The notes under the pieces were generated by a model. It was not told where the DNA came from. It worked only from the letters and a program-made list of their open reading frames with translations, and searched no databases. A program made the translations under genes and the position numbers. 48,355 bases of DNA from Pantoea rwandensis (GTDB lineage Bacteria; Pseudomonadota; Gammaproteobacteria; Enterobacterales; Enterobacteriaceae): positions 1 to 48,355 of the forward strand of contig NZ_MLFR01000038.1 in assembly GCF_002095475.1 (NCBI RefSeq). Reading direction: 5' to 3'. Within the stretch, counting starts at the first letter, position 1. The number at the start of each line of letters is the position of its first letter. This document shows, in pieces, positions 17,091 through 25,527 of the stretch.

Positions 17091-18857
17091 TTAGTAGGTA
17101 CGCGCTTTCGGCGGGAAGGCCGCACGCAGTTTCGGTTGCATGTTCACCTCACGGCGCGTCATGCTTTCCGTTTGCGGAACATAGAGGCTGTGACACAGCC
17201 AGTTTGCATCATCACGTTCCGGGTAGTCGAAGCGGCTGTGCGCGCCACGGCTTTCGGTACGGAAGTTGGCGGCGACCGCAGTGGCGTACGCGGTTTCCAT
17301 CAGGTTATCCAGCTCAAGGCACTCGATACGCTGGGTGTTGAAATCTGGCGAACGGTCATCAAGACGCGCTGACTTCAGGCGTTCACGAATCACTTTCAGC
17401 TCTTCCAGACCTTCACGCATCGCATCACCTTCGCGGAATACCGAGAAGTTGTTTTGCATGCAGCGCTGCAACGCTTTACGGATTTCAACCGGATCTTCAC
17501 CCGTGGTGTTGTTTTCCCAACGGTTAAAGCGCGCCATGGCTTCATCGATATTTTCCTGCGTGGCCTCACGCAGTTCACCCTGCTCTTGCAGACATTCCAG
17601 CAGATGCACACCGGCAGCACGACCGAATACCACCAGGTCAAGCAACGAGTTACCGCCCAGGCGGTTGGCACCGTGAACCGATACGCAAGCAATTTCGCCT
17701 ACCGCGAACAAGCCCGGGATCACTTCATCTTCACCCTGCTCATTCACGCGCAGCGCCTGGCCAGTCACTTTGGTCGGTACGCCGCCCATCATGTAGTGGC
17801 AGGTTGGGATGACTGGAATCGGTTCTTTAATCGGGTCGACGTGGGCAAAGGTGCGCGACAGTTCAAGGATACCCGGCAGACGGGATTCCAAAACTTCTGC
17901 ACCCAGATGGTCGAGTTTCAACTTGATGTGCGGGCCCCATGGACCATCGCAGCCACGGCCTTCACGGATTTCCACCATCATGGAACGTGCTACCACGTCG
18001 CGGCCTGCCAGATCTTTGGCATTTGGCGCATAACGTTCCATGAAACGTTCGCCGTGTTTGTTCAGCAGATATCCGCCTTCACCACGGCAACCTTCGGTCA
18101 CTAGCACGCCCGCGCCGGCGATGCCGGTTGGGTGGAACTGCCACATTTCCATATCCTGCACCGGCACACCGGCACGCAGTGCCATGCCAACGCCGTCGCC
18201 GGTGTTGATGTGTGCGTTAGTGGTGGACTGGTAAATACGGCCTGCACCACCGGTCGCCAGAATGGTCGCTTTGGCTTTGAAGTAGACGGTTTCACCGGTT
18301 TCCATGCAGATGGCGGTACAACCGACAATCGCACCGTCTTCGTTTTTCACCAGGTCTAGCGCATACCATTCTGAGAAGATGGTGGTTTTGTTTTTCAGGT
18401 TCTGCTGATAAAGGGTATGCAGCAAGGCGTGGCCGGTACGGTCAGCGGCCGCAGCGGTACGCGCCGCCTGCTCACCACCGAAGTTCTTAGACTGACCACC
18501 AAACGGACGCTGATACACGCGGCCGTCATCAAGACGGGAGAAAGGCAGCCCCATGTGCTCCAGTTCCAGAATCGCTTCTGGGCCGACGTGACACATATAT
18601 TCGATCGCGTCCTGGTCACCGATGTAGTCGGAGCCTTTAACGGTATCGTACATGTGCCATTCCCAGTTATCTTCGTGGGTGTTACCCAGCGCAACGGTAA
18701 TACCGCCCTGCGCCGACACCGTATGAGAACGGGTTGGGAAGACTTTAGATAACAGAGCACAGGTCTGGCCTGATTGGGAGATTTGCAGAGCCGCGCGCAT
18801 TCCCGCGCCACCCGCGCCGATCACCACGGCATCAAATTCTCTGACTGGCAAACTCAT
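17091..18857 (-). CDS. sdhA: Succinate dehydrogenase flavoprotein subunit SdhA
   Basis: SdhA oxidises succinate to fumarate on covalently bound FAD. The length of 588 residues equals E. coli. An N-terminal dinucleotide fold is seen in DAVVIGAGGAGMRAA. His45 in RSHTVSAQGG is the FAD attachment site. HPTGIAGAGVLVTEGCRGEG is the substrate-site region, and GLFAVGEIACVSVHGANRLG is the second FAD motif. The start codon follows the sdhD stop immediately. Confidence 0.98.
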   Translation of the reverse strand: MSLPVREFDAVVIGAGGAGMRAALQISQSGQTCALLSKVFPTRSHTVSAQGGITVALGNTHEDNWEWHMYDTVKGSDYIGDQDAIEYMCHVGPEAILELEHMGLPFSRLDDGRVYQRPFGGQSKNFGGEQAARTAAAADRTGHALLHTLYQQNLKNKTTIFSEWYALDLVKNEDGAIVGCTAICMETGETVYFKAKATILATGGAGRIYQSTTNAHINTGDGVGMALRAGVPVQDMEMWQFHPTGIAGAGVLVTEGCRGEGGYLLNKHGERFMERYAPNAKDLAGRDVVARSMMVEIREGRGCDGPWGPHIKLKLDHLGAEVLESRLPGILELSRTFAHVDPIKEPIPVIPTCHYMMGGVPTKVTGQALRVNEQGEDEVIPGLFAVGEIACVSVHGANRLGGNSLLDLVVFGRAAGVHLLECLQEQGELREATQENIDEAMARFNRWENNTTGEDPVEIRKALQRCMQNNFSVFREGDAMREGLEELKVIRERLKSARLDDRSPDFNTQRIECLELDNLMETAYATAVAANFRTESRGAHSRFDYPERDDANWLCHSLYVPQTESMTRREVNMQPKLRAAFPPKARTY

Positions 18858-19205
18858 TTACACACCCCACACAACAACGATTCCATAAATGGCATACGAC
18901 AACAGCGCGACCACAATCACAAACTGCAGCAGCAAGCGAGTTGCTACCGGTTTGACGTAGTCGGTCAGGACCTGCCACATACCAATCCAGCCGTGGATCA
19001 GAATCGAGAACAGCGTCAGCATCGTGAACACTTTAGTGAAGGCAGAGGCGAAGAAGCCATGCCAGGCGTCATAGGTCAAGGTGCCAGTCATCACCACAAA
19101 ACCAAGCAGGTAGATGATGTAGAGCGTCATTAAGATTGCAGCAGCACGCAGTAACAGCCAGTCATGAATACCGTTGCGTCCTAATGCAGAAGCATTGCTT
19201 ACCAT
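18858..19205 (-). CDS. sdhD: Succinate dehydrogenase membrane anchor SdhD
   Basis: The 115-residue membrane anchor has three helices and contributes to the heme b and ubiquinone sites. His71 (SILIHGWIGMW) and Tyr83 (VLTDYVKP) occupy the positions of the E. coli heme-side and quinone-binding residues. It overlaps sdhC by 7 bases and abuts sdhA. Confidence 0.97.
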   Translation of the reverse strand: MVSNASALGRNGIHDWLLLRAAAILMTLYIIYLLGFVVMTGTLTYDAWHGFFASAFTKVFTMLTLFSILIHGWIGMWQVLTDYVKPVATRLLLQFVIVVALLSYAIYGIVVVWGV

Positions 19206-19588
19206 ACGAGGACTCCAGCCAAAATTGAGAGCACGACAGTGATACCAAAAGCCGCTTGCGCGGAACGGGTTCCCACCTGCAGGGTTTCTTCCATAAAGCC
19301 AAAATCAGCCAACATATGACGAATGCCGCCCACGACGTGATACGCCAGCGCAGTCAGGATGCCCCACATGATGAATTTGGCGAAGAAGCTATCCATGATG
19401 GATGCCGCTTGCTGGAAGCCTTCAGGAGAAGAGAGAGAGAGACCCAGTAACCAGAGCAGAATTCCGAGGGCGACAAAGGTAATCACGCCGGAGACGCGGT
19501 GGAGAATGGACGATATTGCAGTAACGGGAAACCGGATCGTCGAGAGATCCAAGTTAACAGGTCTTTGTTTTTTCACGGTTTTGCCCAC
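19199..19588 (-). CDS. sdhC: Succinate dehydrogenase cytochrome b556 subunit SdhC
   Basis: SdhC is the larger membrane anchor and provides a heme b ligand, His84 in ALAYHVVGGIRH. I chose the GTG at 19588 (VGKTVKKQRPVNLDL), which gives 129 residues, exactly the E. coli length, and has an AAGAG ribosome site upstream. The ATG at 19630 would add 14 residues that do not resemble the family. Three membrane helices are visible. It is the first gene of sdhCDAB-sucABCD, divergent from gltA. Confidence 0.94.
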   Translation of the reverse strand: MGKTVKKQRPVNLDLSTIRFPVTAISSILHRVSGVITFVALGILLWLLGLSLSSPEGFQQAASIMDSFFAKFIMWGILTALAYHVVGGIRHMLADFGFMEETLQVGTRSAQAAFGITVVLSILAGVLVW

Positions 19589-20220
19589 ACAGCTCTTTTT
19601 TATTTTGCTTCCTCCGGACCTGAGTCGCATCAGAGCACAGCGCGTGTTCAGACTGCAACCGCCACCAAAATAGCAACATCCAGTGTTATGTGACGCGGGT
19701 AAAACGCTGGGTGGCTCCTGGTGTCAGGGTGTTCCGGAGACCTGGCGGGAGTATAGGAGGATCACATTCTGATTACAATTCCCCTACAATCTCTTTGGTC
19801 ACATTTAAGCTGAACAGTGATCCTCCTCACGATTTTCACAATTCATACATTTTTAATTATCTGATTTGACAATAGATCAACATTTCAGTTACAAACAAAC
19901 GCATTAAAGCCCTATGATGCACAAAAGTTATGGGGATACACTTTCCCCTAAGCTCAAGTTATGTAACATTGCCTTTACGAGCAACACAAAGCATCAGGTT
20001 ATTGGTTACCAAGAAGTTATGTCGTGACAGGATCTTTAACATCCGCGCTGTTCAGCATGTCATGCCCGAACGCCACCGACTGGCCCTAATACATCTCCCT
20101 GTAACCCTGCACGACAAACGTTACCGCAGAGTGATACTGTGAAGATTGTGGTTTTATACAACATGAAGGCTATTCTGGTGTCTAAGATCCTTACCTACTA
20201 AGGCGCTATGGAGACGAAAA
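19589..20220. promoter_or_regulatory. Divergent sdhC-gltA regulatory region
   Basis: This 632-base A+T-rich stretch separates two TCA operons. No convincing gene is present; a 70-codon frame at 19930-20142 lacks a ribosome site and recognisable sequence. The sdh promoter is at its left side (listed separately). Plus-strand promoter elements for gltA are seen as TTGACA at 19866 and TATGAT at 19913, but these do not form one well-spaced pair, so the gltA start site is unassigned. In E. coli this region is controlled by CRP and ArcA. Confidence 0.6.
19750..19778 (-). promoter_or_regulatory. sdhC promoter
   Basis: On the minus strand TTGTAA and TATACT are separated by exactly 17 bases. The element lies about 160 bases upstream of the sdhC GTG, in the place of the E. 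coli sdh promoter, whose -10 also reads TATACT followed by a GC-rich run. Confidence 0.7.
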
Positions 20221-21504
20221 ATGACAGATAAAAAAGTGACGCTAACCCTACAAAATAATGCTTCCGTTGAACTGGATGTGATGCAAGGTACGCTGGGACA
20301 AGATGTTGTTGATGTCCGCACACTTGGCAATCACGGCCTGTTCACTTTCGATCCCGGTTTCACCTCTACTGCGTCATGCGAATCTAAAATCACTTTTATT
20401 GACGGTGATGAAGGCATTCTGTTACATCGCGGCTTCCCGATTTCTGAACTGGCAACCCACTCCAACTACCTCGAAGTGTGTTACATCCTGCTGAATGGCG
20501 AAGCCCCGACCCAAGCCCAGTTTGAAGAATTCCGCACCACCGTTACCCGTCACACCATGATCCACGAGCAAATCACCCGCCTTTTCCACGGCTTCCGCCG
20601 CGATTCGCATCCAATGGCAGTGATGTGTGGGGTAACGGGCGCGCTGGCCGCGTTTTATCACGATTCATTGGACGTCAACATTGAGCGCCATCGCGAGATT
20701 GCCGCTTTCCGCTTGCTGTCGAAAATGCCGACCATGGCGGCGATGTGCTACAAATATTCGATTGGTCAGCCGTTTGTTTATCCTCGCAATGACCTGTCGT
20801 ATGCCGGTAACTTCCTGCACATGATGTTCGCCACGCCGTGCGAAGAGTACAAAGTGAACCCAGTGCTTGAGCGCGCCATGGACCGTATTCTGATCCTGCA
20901 CGCCGACCATGAGCAGAACGCTTCTACTTCAACCGTGCGTACCGCCGGCTCTTCTGGCGCGAACCCATTTGCCTGTATTGCTGCCGGTATCGCTTCGCTG
21001 TGGGGACCGGCACACGGTGGCGCCAACGAAGCCACCCTGCGTATGCTGGAAGAGATCAGCACCGTTGAACACATTCCAGAATTTGTTAAACGTGCAAAAG
21101 ACAAGAACGATTCGTTCCGTCTGATGGGCTTTGGCCATCGCGTTTACAAAAACTATGATCCACGTGCCACCGTGATGCGCGATACCTGCCATGAAGTGCT
21201 GAACGAACTGGGTATGAAGGATGATCTGCTGGAAGTGGCGATGGAGCTGGAACACATCGCACTGAACGACCCGTACTTTATCGAGCGTAAACTCTATCCG
21301 AACGTCGATTTCTACTCTGGCATTATTCTGAAAGCGATGGGTATTCCTTCTTCCATGTTTACCGTGATCTTCGCGATGGCGCGTACCGTGGGCTGGATTG
21401 CACACTGGAAAGAGATGCACGACGAAGGCATGAAAATTGCGCGTCCACGTCAGCTGTACACCGGTTACACCGAGCGTCCCTTTACCTCGGCGCTGAAGAA
21501 ATAA
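20221..21504 (+). CDS. gltA: Type II citrate synthase
   Basis: The enzyme condenses acetyl-CoA and oxaloacetate to citrate, the entry step of the TCA cycle. The 427-residue hexameric, NADH-inhibited type is nearly identical to E. coli GltA (427 aa). Catalytic residues are visible at His265 (WGPAHGGANE), His306 (LMGFGHRVYK) and Asp363 (YPNVDFYSG). A GGAGACG ribosome site precedes the ATG. A GC-rich hairpin ends the gene, and sdh is divergent upstream. Confidence 0.98.
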   Translation: MTDKKVTLTLQNNASVELDVMQGTLGQDVVDVRTLGNHGLFTFDPGFTSTASCESKITFIDGDEGILLHRGFPISELATHSNYLEVCYILLNGEAPTQAQFEEFRTTVTRHTMIHEQITRLFHGFRRDSHPMAVMCGVTGALAAFYHDSLDVNIERHREIAAFRLLSKMPTMAAMCYKYSIGQPFVYPRNDLSYAGNFLHMMFATPCEEYKVNPVLERAMDRILILHADHEQNASTSTVRTAGSSGANPFACIAAGIASLWGPAHGGANEATLRMLEEISTVEHIPEFVKRAKDKNDSFRLMGFGHRVYKNYDPRATVMRDTCHEVLNELGMKDDLLEVAMELEHIALNDPYFIERKLYPNVDFYSGIILKAMGIPSSMFTVIFAMARTVGWIAHWKEMHDEGMKIARPRQLYTGYTERPFTSALKK

Positions 21505-21508
21505 CATT

Positions 21509-21530
21509 GAGGGCGGGTTATCCCGCCCTT
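21509..21530 (+). terminator. gltA-nei convergent terminator hairpin
   Basis: GGGCGGG-TTAT-CCCGCCC forms a perfect 7-bp stem directly after gltA and just before the convergent nei stop at 21532. The following TTCTCATTT is only weakly T-rich; the hairpin probably serves both directions. Confidence 0.75.
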
Positions 21531-21531
21531 C

Positions 21532-22320
21532 TCATTTCTGGCATCCCGGACACCAGTAAAACGGTCGCGATGACAGCACGCCTTTCTCGATCACTTCACC
21601 GCAACGCCGACACTTCTTACCCTGTCGATGAAATACCTCGAAACGAAACGCCGCCTCTTCGTGATACTTTTTCATGCTGCCGCGCATCTGATACGACAAA
21701 CGTGGCACCGCCAGCATGGCTTCACTTAGCGCATTAAGCTGATCTTCAGTCAAATCCTGTGCCCGGTGCGATGCCAGTAATCCGGCATGCCATAATATCT
21801 CCACCCGCAGATAGTTACCCAATCCCGCCAGAAAAGCCTGATCCAGCAGGAGTCCGCTAAACTGCCGACGACGAAAACGTGGCGATAACAGCCGCTCACG
21901 CACCTCTTCCACCGTTAATGTGGCATCCAGTACATCGGGGCCAACGCGCTGTAAAAAAGGATGGGCGCCCAAGGTATCCGCATTGAGCAGTTCGATATCC
22001 GAAGCGCTGTACAGCAGGATGGTTTGATCGGCATTGGCTAAACGCACGCGCAGCTGCCGCGAAGTGTTAGGTTCAGTACCGGTCGGTACCACCCGCCACA
22101 CCCCATACAGTTGGTTATGGCTGTAAAGAATTAAGCCATTGGAGAAGTGCGTCAGCAGTGCTTTGCCGCGCGTTTCAAAGGCATTAATGGTTTCACCCAT
22201 CAGTGCAGGTTCGTAGGTTTTCAGTTCAGGAAAGGCAAACCACACGTCGGTGAGTGGCTTGCCTTCCATCGCCGCTGCCAGTTGATCCGCCGCGCGGCGG
22301 ATCTCCGGTCCTTCAGGCAT
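21532..22320 (-). CDS. nei: Endonuclease VIII (Nei), oxidised-pyrimidine DNA glycosylase/AP lyase
   Basis: Nei removes oxidised pyrimidines and nicks the abasic site by beta,delta-elimination. The 262-residue protein (E. coli 263) starts MPEGPEIRRAADQL with the catalytic Pro2 and Glu3, and Lys53 lies in TRGKALLTHF. A C-terminal zinc finger has the pairs KCRRCG and WCPGC. It begins 11 bases after pcp and so looks like the last gene of the 5-oxoproline unit. In E. coli nei likewise follows ybgIJKL. Confidence 0.97.
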   Translation of the reverse strand: MPEGPEIRRAADQLAAAMEGKPLTDVWFAFPELKTYEPALMGETINAFETRGKALLTHFSNGLILYSHNQLYGVWRVVPTGTEPNTSRQLRVRLANADQTILLYSASDIELLNADTLGAHPFLQRVGPDVLDATLTVEEVRERLLSPRFRRRQFSGLLLDQAFLAGLGNYLRVEILWHAGLLASHRAQDLTEDQLNALSEAMLAVPRLSYQMRGSMKKYHEEAAFRFEVFHRQGKKCRRCGEVIEKGVLSSRPFYWCPGCQK

Positions 22321-22331
22321 AACGTCTCCTG

Positions 22332-22979
22332 TTAGTGCGTCGCTCCACCGACCACGCGAATGTCATTCTCGGTACTCAAAATCACCTGCAGAGAGGTTTC
22401 CAGCGCCAGAATCACGCTCGCCGTCGCCATACTCGCTACGCCAGGGTGATTCACCGCCTGCTCCGGCATATAGGGAATATGGATGAACCCACCGCGCGCT
22501 GCGCTGTTGGTGGTTTTCAGCCAGTGCAGCAAGCTGTACATCACGTTGTTACAGGTGAAGGTTCCCGCAGTTTGGGATACCGACGCGGGCACGCCGACCT
22601 CACGCAGTGCTGCAACCATCGCCTTAATGGGCAAGGTGGAGAAGTACGCGGCGGGGCCATCTGCCACAATCGGTTGATCGATGGGCTGCTGATTATCATT
22701 GTCGGGAATACGAGCATCATCCACGTTGATCGCCACGCGTTCGACGGTGATATCGCTGCGTCCCCCCGCCTGCCCCACGCACAGCACGCGATCGGGCTGG
22801 ATCTCATCCAACGCTTGCGCAAGCACCTTACCGCAGGTGGCAAACACCACAGGCAGCTGGCGCACCACAATGCGTGCACCGCCGATTTCTTTGCCATCAA
22901 AGCTGCGCACCGCTTCCCATGAAGGGTTAATCGTTTCGCCGCCGAACGGCTCAAAGGCCGTCATCAATACCGTTTTCAT
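22332..22979 (-). CDS. pcp: Pyroglutamyl-peptidase I
   Basis: This cysteine peptidase removes N-terminal pyroglutamate (5-oxoproline) from peptides. The 215-residue cytosolic protein has the expected catalytic triad: Glu80 (DITVERVAINVDDARIPDN), Cys143 (GTFTCNNVMY) and His167 (GFIHIPYMPEQ). The N-terminus MKTVLMTAFEPFGGETINPS is typical of the family. It lies 7 bases after the DUF979 transporter gene. E. coli K-12 has no pcp here, so this is an addition relative to that locus. Its product, 5-oxoproline, is the substrate of the pxp genes upstream. Confidence 0.96.
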   Translation of the reverse strand: MKTVLMTAFEPFGGETINPSWEAVRSFDGKEIGGARIVVRQLPVVFATCGKVLAQALDEIQPDRVLCVGQAGGRSDITVERVAINVDDARIPDNDNQQPIDQPIVADGPAAYFSTLPIKAMVAALREVGVPASVSQTAGTFTCNNVMYSLLHWLKTTNSAARGGFIHIPYMPEQAVNHPGVASMATASVILALETSLQVILSTENDIRVVGGATH

Positions 22980-22986
22980 TGCAACC

Positions 22987-24003
22987 TCATAGGAACATCA
23001 GGAAGTAAAGCAGGAACACGTTTACCACCAACAGTAGCACACCGGTTGGCACCTGAGCCTTAATCACCGCATTGCGATCCGGCAGCTCCAATAAGCGGGC
23101 AGGCACGATATTGAAGTTAGCGGCCATCGGCGTCATTAAGGTGCCGCAATAGCCAGAGAACATACCAATTGCCGCCATCACCGCCGGATTACCCCCGTGT
23201 TGCAGCACCAGAATCGGGATACCGATACCCGCAGTCACAATCGGGAAGGCGGCAAACGCATTCCCCATCACCATGGTTAACAGCGCCATGCCAATCGCAT
23301 ACACCGCAACGGCAATTAGTCGATTGTCCACTGCAAGATATTGCTCTGTGAGATGGGAAATCGCAGTGCCGACACCCGCGCTGGTGAACAGCAGGCCAAG
23401 CGTGGCAAGGATTTGCGGCAGGATAAAGGCCCAGCCCACCGCATCAAGCAAGCGGCGTGTTTCCTGAATTGATTGCAGCGGTTTTTCATGGGTGATTTGC
23501 AGCGCGATGATCCAGCCCAGCACGCAGCCCACCATCATCGAGAACAGTGTCACTAAGGTGGAGTGGTTACCCGGACCAAACACCGCATCCTGCAAGCCGG
23601 GAATATTGTTGAACGCCAGCACGCCAATCACCGTGACCACTGGAATCGCCAGTGCGGGAAGGAACAATTTATTGCGCAGACGCTTAGCGCTCTCCTGTTT
23701 CTGCTCGTCGCTGCGTTGGTGATAGCGTCCCAAACGCACGCCACCGAAACCGGCAATCAGCGCCATCAACACCACGGCCACGCCGACACCAATATGCAAC
23801 CAACGCTTACCTAGCGCCGCATCGCCTGCCCACTGCCCCATCAGTTGATAAGCGCCATCACCCAGCAGGAAAATCAGACCATACAACGCCCAGAACAGAC
23901 CAGTGGTGAAGCGGCGTGGGTTAGCGCTGTCACGCCAGGAAAGAACCGCAACGATCAGCAGGATGACGCCTGCCAGCCACATTAAATATTGTTGCTGGAA
24001 CAT
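22987..24003 (-). CDS. DUF979 family membrane protein, putative 5-oxoproline transporter subunit
   Basis: The 338-residue polytopic membrane protein has about nine hydrophobic helices. It begins MFQQQYLMWLAGVILLIVAV and contains FPIVTAGIGIPILVLQHGGNP and YCGTLMTPMAANFN, motifs of the DUF979 family. The family always pairs with DUF969, and annotation pipelines name the pair as 5-oxoproline transporter subunits from genome context. The ATG overlaps the DUF969 stop by one base (TAATG), so the two are coupled. Adjacent pcp and pxpABC support a pyroglutamate substrate. Direction of transport is not evident from sequence. Confidence 0.85.
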   Translation of the reverse strand: MFQQQYLMWLAGVILLIVAVLSWRDSANPRRFTTGLFWALYGLIFLLGDGAYQLMGQWAGDAALGKRWLHIGVGVAVVLMALIAGFGGVRLGRYHQRSDEQKQESAKRLRNKLFLPALAIPVVTVIGVLAFNNIPGLQDAVFGPGNHSTLVTLFSMMVGCVLGWIIALQITHEKPLQSIQETRRLLDAVGWAFILPQILATLGLLFTSAGVGTAISHLTEQYLAVDNRLIAVAVYAIGMALLTMVMGNAFAAFPIVTAGIGIPILVLQHGGNPAVMAAIGMFSGYCGTLMTPMAANFNIVPARLLELPDRNAVIKAQVPTGVLLLVVNVFLLYFLMFL

Positions 24004-24731
24004 TACTTCCCTCCTTTGGCATTCAGCGCTTGTTGATTCAGTGCGCCTAATTCTCGCGACAGCTGACGATCAAGACGCACTAAGCGTGCCGAGTGGATCA
24101 GGAAAGCACAGAGCGCGGTAGGAATACCCCATAAGGCGATATGCAGCGGTTCGGTGCTGATACCTGCCGACTCTTGCATAAAGTTATGCATGAAAATAAT
24201 CGCGCCGAACGCAACAAAGATATCTTCACCAAAGAACAAGCCAACGTTATCAGTGGCAGCAGACATGGCACGCAGGCGATAGCGGACCTCTTCCGGCACC
24301 TCGCCATAACGATTTTCTGTTGCCCCTTCGGCCATAGGCGCGAGCAGTGGTCGCACCATCTGCGGGTGACCACCCAAGCTGGTCAAACCGAGTGCAGCCG
24401 TAATTTCGCGCACGAACAGATAGACGATTAATAAACGACCCGCCGTTGCAGTTTTGATCTGAGCAATCCAGGTTTGCGCCCGCTCTTTCAAACCGTGACG
24501 CTCGAGCAAGCCAATAACCGCCAATGGCAGCAGCAGAATCAGCGGCAAGTTGCGCGTATTCAAGAAACCTGATCCTAACTTTTCTAAAATGTCCGCCAAC
24601 GGCAGGTGTGCCGCCAGCCCGGTGACAAAGCCTGCAACAATCACTACCAGCACTGGGTTAAAGCGCAATACAAATCCCAATACGATGGTGGCAATGCCGA
24701 GTAACGGCCAGAGATTGACCACTTGATCCAT
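24003..24731 (-). CDS. DUF969 family membrane protein, putative 5-oxoproline transporter subunit
   Basis: I chose the ATG at 24731 (MDQVVNLWPLLGIATIVLGF), giving 242 residues with a GAGGGGA ribosome site. A longer frame from 24875 would run through an intrinsic terminator and the end of pxpA and is rejected. About six membrane helices are visible, with the family motifs TSLGGHPQMVRPLLAPMAEG and GLFFGEDIFVAFGAI. It is translationally coupled to the DUF979 gene. An intrinsic terminator lies 20 bases upstream of the ribosome site, so expression probably depends on readthrough from pxpA. Confidence 0.85.
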   Translation of the reverse strand: MDQVVNLWPLLGIATIVLGFVLRFNPVLVVIVAGFVTGLAAHLPLADILEKLGSGFLNTRNLPLILLLPLAVIGLLERHGLKERAQTWIAQIKTATAGRLLIVYLFVREITAALGLTSLGGHPQMVRPLLAPMAEGATENRYGEVPEEVRYRLRAMSAATDNVGLFFGEDIFVAFGAIIFMHNFMQESAGISTEPLHIALWGIPTALCAFLIHSARLVRLDRQLSRELGALNQQALNAKGGK

Positions 24732-24752
24732 TTGTTTCCCCTCATCAGAAAT

Positions 24753-24776
24753 AAAAAGCCCGGCGGGTTGCCGGGC
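24753..24776 (-). terminator. Intrinsic terminator between pxpA and the DUF969 gene
   Basis: On the minus strand GCCCGGC-AACCC-GCCGGGC is a perfect 7-bp GC stem followed by TTTTTAT. It lies 13 bases after the pxpA stop and before the DUF969 start, with no room for a promoter in between. It therefore acts as a partial terminator or attenuator inside the apparent operon. Confidence 0.88.
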
Positions 24777-24789
24777 GGCTGACTTATCG

Positions 24790-25527
24790 TTATGCGCTGG
24801 TGACAGCAATATGATGTGTTGTAAAAGCGGCACGCAGCGTACGGGCAAATTGCAGCGCGTGCGCACCATCACCATGCAGACAGACGGTTTCCGCGTTGAC
24901 CTTCACCCATTCGCCGCTGATGCTCTGTACCTGGCGTTGCTGCACCATGTTGAGCGTTTGCGCCAACGCTTGTTCGGTTTCTTCAATCATCGCGCCCGGT
25001 TGGCTGCGCGGCACCAGTGCACCCGTTGCCAGATAGCCACGATCGGCGAACACCTCTTCACGCGTGCGCAGGCCATGATGCACAGCGGCAGCGATGGAAG
25101 CACTTCCTGCCAGCCCGACCAGAATCAATCCCGGATCGACTGCTTTCACTGCGCGGGCAATCGCATCCGCCAACGTCGCATCTGCCGCTGCCTGGTTGTA
25201 AAGCATGCCGTGTGGCTTCACATGCACCAAGCGCTCACCCTCGCTTTCAGCAATGACCTTCAAAGCACCGATCTGATAAATCATCTGGGCGTATACCGTT
25301 TCAGGCGGTAGTTGCATCGCGGTACGTCCGAAGTTCTCCCGATCGGGGAAGCTAGGATGCGCGCCAATCGCCACACCACTGGCTTTGGCCCAGCGCACCG
25401 ATTGCAACATGGTTTCCGCATCACCCGCGTGAAAACCGCAGGCGATATTGGCCGAACTCACCAGCGTCAGCAGTTCCTGATCGCTGGCGCTGCCTTCGCC
25501 GAGATCGGCGTTAAGATCAATTTTCAT
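24790..25527 (-). CDS. pxpA: 5-oxoprolinase subunit PxpA (YbgL, LamB/YcsF family)
   Basis: PxpA acts with PxpB and PxpC in ATP-dependent hydrolysis of 5-oxoproline to glutamate. The start MKIDLNADLGEGSASDQELL is the invariant N-terminus and gives 245 residues (E. coli YbgL 244). The ATG at 25629 lies in pxpC coding sequence and is rejected. The conserved metal/active-site segments ANIACGFHAGDAETM, GAHPSFPDRENFGR and VKPHGMLYNQ are present. It overlaps pxpC by 11 bases. Confidence 0.97.
   Translation of the reverse strand: MKIDLNADLGEGSASDQELLTLVSSANIACGFHAGDAETMLQSVRWAKASGVAIGAHPSFPDRENFGRTAMQLPPETVYAQMIYQIGALKVIAESEGERLVHVKPHGMLYNQAAADATLADAIARAVKAVDPGLILVGLAGSASIAAAVHHGLRTREEVFADRGYLATGALVPRSQPGAMIEETEQALAQTLNMVQQRQVQSISGEWVKVNAETVCLHGDGAHALQFARTLRAAFTTHHIAVTSA

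Noticed and set aside
19930..20142. 70-codon frame in the sdhC-gltA gap
   Set aside because: No ribosome site, no recognisable sequence, and it would occupy the gltA leader and promoter area.
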